Positions 6,123 to 8,835 of a DNA stretch of 8,835 bases are shown in pieces (position 1 is the stretch's first letter; the number at the start of each line of letters is the position of its first letter). The notes under the pieces were generated by a model. It was not told the origin of the DNA. It did not search any database and saw only the letters and a list, made by a program, of their open reading frames with translations. The stretch covers positions 1-8,835 of the forward strand of contig JALVXV010000223.1 in the NCBI GenBank assembly GCA_027038235.1, read 5' to 3'. The stretch comes from Campylobacterales bacterium. Its GTDB lineage: Bacteria; Campylobacterota; Campylobacteria; Campylobacterales; JALSKU01. The position numbers and the translations under genes were made by a program.

Positions 6123-6131
6123 TGGTATAAT
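6123..6131 (+). promoter_or_regulatory. Extended -10 promoter of the exported-protein genes
   Basis: TGGTATAAT contains a perfect TATAAT (6126-6131) preceded by the extended TGn element. No clear -35 is present, as expected for an extended -10 promoter. Transcription would start near 6138, leaving a short leader before the GGAGG at 6150-6154. It probably drives the gene at 6160 and the Sel1-repeat gene 15 bp after it. Confidence 0.65.
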
Positions 6132-6149
6132 GTCTTAAGAGCTATATAT

Positions 6150-6154
6150 GGAGG
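6150..6154 (+). promoter_or_regulatory. Shine-Dalgarno site that fixes the GTG start at 6160
   Basis: GGAGG is followed after 5 bases by GTG (6160-6162). The longer frame would begin at the ATG at 6148-6150, but that codon overlaps this site and has no ribosome-binding sequence of its own. Starting at 6160 also places the hydrophobic signal sequence directly at the N-terminus. Confidence 0.7.
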
Positions 6155-6159
6155 CATTA

Positions 6160-6714
6160 GTGAAAAGTAGAGTTATTGTTTTGTTATTTTTATCTTCGCT
6201 ATTTTTGTTTGCGGGATATGATGGGTTTTTTGCTAGTGTTGATATCTATGATAGTGATACAGGGCTATACTATAAATCTATACAGAAAAATGAGAAAAAG
6301 TCTGGGCTAATTTTCTCAAAATCAGCGACAAATTTGGTGTGTAACATAAATATCTACAATCCCAAAAATAAAACCTCCACAACAATTTTTAGAAGAAATG
6401 ATCAACAAATTGTAGCCTTTTTATTTGAAATGGGATATGAAAAAGATCATATAGTATTTTTTGATAGAGCAGATCATATCAAAAACAATAAAAATATTAA
6501 AAAAAGTGCTATTAAAAATAGATTGATAATAGCAACTTATGATAGCAATACACAAAAGACTACTTTGTATAGTTGCAAAAAAGATGGTAAAGATCTAAAA
6601 AAAATTGCTACATTAAAGAGTGGATATAGTTGGCATATTGATGTTAAAAATTCTAAAATCAGAGCTATCTATGCAAAAGAGGGGGAGTTTAAGATGGAGG
6701 TTTATGATTGGTAA
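6160..6714 (+). CDS. Exported protein of unknown function (184 residues)
   Basis: I do not recognise this family. With the GTG start the protein begins with a short basic region (MKSR) and a hydrophobic core (VIVLLFLSSLFLFAG), a classical signal peptide, with cleavage likely near the Ala-Gly before YDGFF. The mature part is basic and rich in strand-forming segments, for example ASVDIYDSDTGLYY, NLVCNINIYNP, LIIATYDSNTQKTTLYSC and WHIDVKNSKIRAIYA. These paired strands suggest a beta-sandwich or a short propeller-like fold in the periplasm. Only two cysteines remain in the mature chain, far apart, and could form one disulfide. It is the first gene after the extended -10 promoter, and the Sel1-repeat gene follows after 15 bp, so both are probably on one transcript and exported to the same compartment. 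An alternative start at 6148 would add four residues. Confidence 0.75.
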   Translation: MKSRVIVLLFLSSLFLFAGYDGFFASVDIYDSDTGLYYKSIQKNEKKSGLIFSKSATNLVCNINIYNPKNKTSTTIFRRNDQQIVAFLFEMGYEKDHIVFFDRADHIKNNKNIKKSAIKNRLIIATYDSNTQKTTLYSCKKDGKDLKKIATLKSGYSWHIDVKNSKIRAIYAKEGEFKMEVYDW

Positions 6715-6729
6715 AAAAAGAGAAAATAT

Positions 6730-7386
6730 ATGAAATTTAAAAAAATTATCCTATTTTTGTTTTTGACAACTATCTTACAAGCCCAAAGATACAATCTATC
6801 TGCCTTACAAAGAGCTTGTAATATTGACAATAAACAGATGAGTTGTTTTTTATTGGGCGGGGTCTATTTTAAGGGTAAACAGGTGCCTATGGATCTGGTA
6901 AAATCAAAAATCTATTTTACCAAATCATGTAAATTGGGCAATAAAACATCTTGTAAGCTTGTAAATGATATAGATAAAATCTTTTTAGAGATGCAAACAA
7001 AATATAAAAAAGAGTGCAATGAAAACAAAGTCTCCTCTTGTATATCATTGGCTATACAATATCTACAAGGCAAACTACTGCCAAAAAGTTATAAATCAAG
7101 CTTGAAATATTTTAAAAAAGCTTGTGAACTTAAAGATCTTAGATCTTGTTTGACAATACCTAAGTTTTATCTAAGAGGCATAGGAGTAAAGATAGATGTC
7201 AATAAAGCAGCAAAGTATATAATAAAATCTTGTTATTTAGGCAGTATTCCAGCTTGTAAAATGATAGCTAACAAGTATGAAACAGGCAACAGAGTAAAAC
7301 AAGATAAAAAATTGGCAAAAAAATTGTATAAAAAGGCTTGTAGTTTAGGAGATAAAAAGGCTTGTATAAAATATAAAAGTTTATAA
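6730..7386 (+). CDS. Secreted cysteine-paired Sel1-like repeat protein (Hcp type)
   Basis: The 218-residue protein starts with a signal peptide (MKFKKIILFLFLTTILQAQ). The rest is Sel1/TPR-like helical repeats with paired cysteines: Cys30/39, 67/75, 96/104, 132/140, 168/176 and 204/212. From residue 96 onward the spacing between pairs is exactly 36 residues, the length of one repeat of Helicobacter cysteine-rich proteins (Hcp), in which each pair forms a disulfide linking the two helices. Repeats carry recognisable pieces such as KYFKKACELKD, YLRGIGVKIDVNKA and LYKKACSLGDKKAC. Sel1 proteins usually act as protein-binding scaffolds; in Campylobacterota such proteins are periplasmic or secreted. 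The repeat near residues 76-95 lacks the usual glycine-rich loop, so it may be degenerate. The ATG lies 15 bp after the preceding stop with only a weak AAGAG before it. Confidence 0.88.
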   Translation: MKFKKIILFLFLTTILQAQRYNLSALQRACNIDNKQMSCFLLGGVYFKGKQVPMDLVKSKIYFTKSCKLGNKTSCKLVNDIDKIFLEMQTKYKKECNENKVSSCISLAIQYLQGKLLPKSYKSSLKYFKKACELKDLRSCLTIPKFYLRGIGVKIDVNKAAKYIIKSCYLGSIPACKMIANKYETGNRVKQDKKLAKKLYKKACSLGDKKACIKYKSL

Positions 7387-7388
7387 TC

Positions 7389-7532
7389 TTGTGTGATAAA
7401 TTGATCTCTTTTATTGCCAATGTTTATCCTCCAATTGGTGCCAATAAGTTCTCTAAAACAAAATACCAAGTAGTTGCTATTTTGCTTATAATATTATCAT
7501 CCTCTTTAGTTTATTATTTTTGGTTTAGATAA
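7389..7532 (+). CDS. Possible small single-pass membrane protein
   Basis: A short frame not overlapping its neighbours encodes up to 47 residues from TTG 7389, or 43 from TTG 7401, ending at TAA 7530-7532. The sequence has a soluble part (FIANVYPPIGANKFSKTKY) followed by a hydrophobic stretch (QVVAILLIILSSSLVYYFW) ending in Arg, which looks like a real transmembrane helix. Neither TTG has a good ribosome-binding site, and a TATAAT occurs inside the frame. It could be a genuine small membrane protein, the remnant of a larger gene, or a chance frame in AT-rich DNA. Confidence 0.3.
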   Translation: MCDKLISFIANVYPPIGANKFSKTKYQVVAILLIILSSSLVYYFWFR

Positions 7533-7550
7533 AATTGAAGATATTTTTGA

Positions 7551-7577
7551 TACAATATTTTATCTTATTTTTGGAGG
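7551..7577 (+). promoter_or_regulatory. Candidate promoter -10 and ribosome-binding site for the gene at 7584
   Basis: TACAAT (7551-7556) is preceded by a T-rich stretch and followed by a leader of about 20 bases with GGAGG (7573-7577). That GGAGG lies 6 bases before the TTG at 7584 and fixes this non-ATG start. A second perfect TATAAT occurs at 7487-7492 and could be an alternative promoter. No clear -35 hexamers are present. Confidence 0.5.
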
Positions 7578-7583
7578 TCTTAT

Positions 7584-8165
7584 TTGAGAGAGATTGTTAG
7601 CATATTTTTTATAATATTTTTTTTAAATCAGATAGCCTATGCTAAAGAGTGTCCCGATAAAGAGTATATCAGATATAAGCAGCTCTCATTTGTTCATAAG
7701 GGATTTGTATCTCCATATTTGATAGATGCTAAAACTAAAAAGGGTATGTGTGATCTAAGGGCAGAAACCTACCTCTACAACAAAAGCTTAGACAATAGCA
7801 AAGCTATTTTGGTAGGAGATAGTGTTGTGGGTATAAAGGAGTATGGTGGTGGCATTATTGCTATTTTTTCTACCTTAGGATCTCATGGCGGAGAGGTACT
7901 ATTTTTGAAACAGGAGATAGTAGATAAAGATCAATATCCAAACAAATTTAAATTGATACCTATCAAGATAGAAAATGAGGGGGATGCCTTTTACTCCAAT
8001 ATGGGCAATAGTATATCTGTTTTGGTAAGTTATCAATTGACCAAAAGATACCCAACATTAGAAGTGGTAACTTACAATATTCAAAATAGAACAAAATTGG
8101 TTACAAAGAGGTATAAACTATCCTATGAAAAGATGAAATTTTTTTTGGAGGATTTAAACAAATGA
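7584..8165 (+). CDS. Exported protein of unknown function (193 residues)
   Basis: I do not recognise this family. The gene starts with TTG, strongly supported by GGAGG 6 nt upstream and by the signal peptide that begins there (MREIVSIFFIIFFLNQIAYA, cleavage expected after AYA). The mature chain has two cysteines, one near each end of the first quarter (CPDKE and MCDLRAE), which could form a disulfide. Strand-rich segments follow, such as SKAILVGDSVVGIKEYGGGIIAIFSTLGSHGG in pieces, LIPIKIENEG, ISVLVSYQLT and LEVVTYNIQN. This suggests a periplasmic beta protein. The general style resembles the exported protein at 6160, but no clear sequence match is visible between them. moaE follows after 22 bp, so transcription from the 7551 promoter probably runs into moaE. 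Confidence 0.75.
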   Translation: MREIVSIFFIIFFLNQIAYAKECPDKEYIRYKQLSFVHKGFVSPYLIDAKTKKGMCDLRAETYLYNKSLDNSKAILVGDSVVGIKEYGGGIIAIFSTLGSHGGEVLFLKQEIVDKDQYPNKFKLIPIKIENEGDAFYSNMGNSISVLVSYQLTKRYPTLEVVTYNIQNRTKLVTKRYKLSYEKMKFFLEDLNK

Positions 8166-8187
8166 AGATAAAATATAAGGGTACAAA

Positions 8188-8625
8188 ATGTTAGAACTTT
8201 ATGATGGTGCTTTGGATGTAGAGGAGATACTCTCGCGATGGTACAATACTTATAAAGATAAAAATTATGGTGCTTTTATCAATTTTGTAGGTATTGTTAG
8301 GGATGAAGATGGCATTGAAGGGCTAAGTTTTGATATATATGAACCTATTTTAAAAAGCTGGTTTGAAAAGTGGCAAGAAAAAGCAAAAGAGCAAAATGCC
8401 TATCTTCTTATGGCTCACTCAAGAGGAGATGTGCCAAATCATAAAACATCATACATCTCAGCCGTACTCTCTCCAAAGAGAAAGGTCTCTCTTAAGATGA
8501 TAGAGGAGTTTGTAGAGGATTTCAAGGCAAATGCTCCGATATGGAAGTATGACCTAAAAAATGGCAAAAGAGAGTATGCGATTGATAGAAGTACCCCGAT
8601 AGAGGGAAGTGGGATACTGTCGTAG
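8188..8625 (+). CDS. moaE: Molybdopterin synthase catalytic subunit MoaE
   Basis: The 145-residue protein matches MoaE along its length: NYGAFINFVGIVRDED (26-41, with Arg38 at the family's conserved arginine), a central helix (about 54-69), the MAHSRGDV strand (75-82), LSPKRK (94-99, Arg98) and FKANAPIWKYD (112-122). Lys113 and Lys120 correspond to the two active-site lysines of E. coli MoaE (Lys119 and Lys126). MoaE transfers sulfur from the thiocarboxylated MoaD tail to precursor Z (cyclic pyranopterin phosphate) to make molybdopterin in the cytoplasm. The usual HRxG motif reads HSRG, a divergence to note. The ATG has AAGGG 6 nt upstream. The probable moeA follows, separated by the heptamer array. 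No canonical Gly-Gly MoaD gene is in the window. The stop codon shares its last base with the array. Confidence 0.93.
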   Translation: MLELYDGALDVEEILSRWYNTYKDKNYGAFINFVGIVRDEDGIEGLSFDIYEPILKSWFEKWQEKAKEQNAYLLMAHSRGDVPNHKTSYISAVLSPKRKVSLKMIEEFVEDFKANAPIWKYDLKNGKREYAIDRSTPIEGSGILS

Positions 8626-8722
8626 GATTTGGGATGTAGGATTTTGGATGTAGGGTTTGGGATTTGGGATGTAGGATTTGGGATTTGGGATGTAGGATTT
8701 GGGGTTTAGGATTTGGGGTTTA
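8625..8722 (+). repeat. G-rich heptamer tandem array, 14 units, telomere-like
   Basis: Fourteen uninterrupted 7-bp units start at the last base of the moaE stop codon. In order they are GGATTTG (A), GGATGTA (B), GGATTTT (E), B, GGGTTTG (C), A, B, A, A, B, A, GGGTTTA (D), A, D. All fit GGRTKTN with no indel. Higher-order duplication is visible: the 21-bp block A-B-A occurs twice in a row (8660-8680 and 8681-8701), then the 14-bp block A-D twice (8695-8708 and 8709-8722). This is the pattern expected of replication slippage. The mRNA-sense strand is G-rich, with several GGG or GGGG runs. The array fills most of the moaE-moeA gap. Confidence 0.95.
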
Positions 8723-8743
8723 GTTACGAATATCGGAGGGAAG

Positions 8744-8835
8744 ATGAAAAAATTTATTGGGTTTGATGAGTCATTAAAGATACTTAAGAGTGCTTTTGAT
8801 GAAGAGGTTGGTTGTGAACAATTGTTCTTAAATGA
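8744..8835 (+). CDS. moeA: Probable molybdopterin molybdotransferase MoeA, N-terminal fragment (runs off window)
   Basis: An open frame starts at ATG 8744, preceded by GGAGGG a few bases upstream, and continues for 30 codons to the window edge without a stop. The translation (MKKFIGFDESLKILKSAF..., then EEVGCEQLFLN) resembles the first helix and turn of MoeA, where a short helix around SLKIL is followed by a region leading into the ALGRVLAED motif. That motif would come next but is outside the window. MoeA inserts molybdate into adenylated molybdopterin. Placement directly after moaE supports the call. With only 30 residues, another protein cannot be excluded. Confidence 0.6.
   Translation, partial: MKKFIGFDESLKILKSAFDEEVGCEQLFLN

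Noticed and set aside
6148..6150. ATG as start of the exported protein
   Set aside because: It overlaps the GGAGG that serves the GTG at 6160 and has no ribosome-binding site of its own.
7233..7469. Minus-strand 78-codon open frame
   Set aside because: It is mostly antisense to the Sel1 repeats, and the translation reflects their reverse complement; no ribosome-binding site or family signal.

Overview
The window comes from an AT-rich bacterial chromosome, most likely a member of the Campylobacterota (the Sulfurimonas/Sulfurovum/Arcobacter/Helicobacter side of the tree). The evidence is an AddA/RecB-like helicase-nuclease of the type found there, a cysteine-paired Sel1/Hcp-type secreted protein, and the AT-rich codon use. 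The assignment is inferred from gene content, not from a marker gene.

Layout. Bases 1-2103 (+) hold the 3' part of an AddA-type recombination helicase-nuclease and an overlapping 96-residue protein of unknown function. On the minus strand from 6071 down to 2100 lie, in transcription order: the radical SAM protein AmrS, a toxin-antitoxin module, the Memo-family protein AmrB, an unrecognised four-segment membrane protein, and a MoaD/ThiS-like beta-grasp protein with an unusual tail. From 6160 to the right end (+) lie three exported proteins (two unknown, one Sel1-repeat), a possible small membrane protein, the molybdopterin synthase large subunit MoaE, and the first 30 codons of a probable MoeA.

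The main discovery is a 166-bp miniature inverted-repeat element present twice (3231-3396 and 4421-4586). The copies are 158/166 identical and in the same orientation. Each has perfect 18-bp terminal inverted repeats and its own 5-bp target duplication (TTGAA and ATAAA). The second copy sits inside a MazF-type toxin gene. Removing the element plus one duplication copy restores an uninterrupted 116-codon mazF reading frame with a normal C-terminal half. The upstream antitoxin gene and its sigma-70-like promoter remain intact. The element is a long imperfect palindrome, and its transcript would fold into a hairpin. No transposase is present in the window.

A second unusual structure is a 98-bp array of fourteen G-rich heptamers (8625-8722), resembling telomeric repeats, between moaE and the probable moeA. 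It starts on the last base of the moaE stop codon.

How the parts fit. The AmrS/AmrB pair was probably adjacent before the toxin-antitoxin module entered, because an orphan ribosome-binding sequence still overlaps the amrS stop codon. Molybdenum cofactor genes occur at both ends of the window (MoaD-like at 2100-2387; moaE and probable moeA at 8188 onward), but they are on opposite strands. The MoaD-like protein lacks the terminal Gly-Gly, so it may not be the partner of this MoaE.
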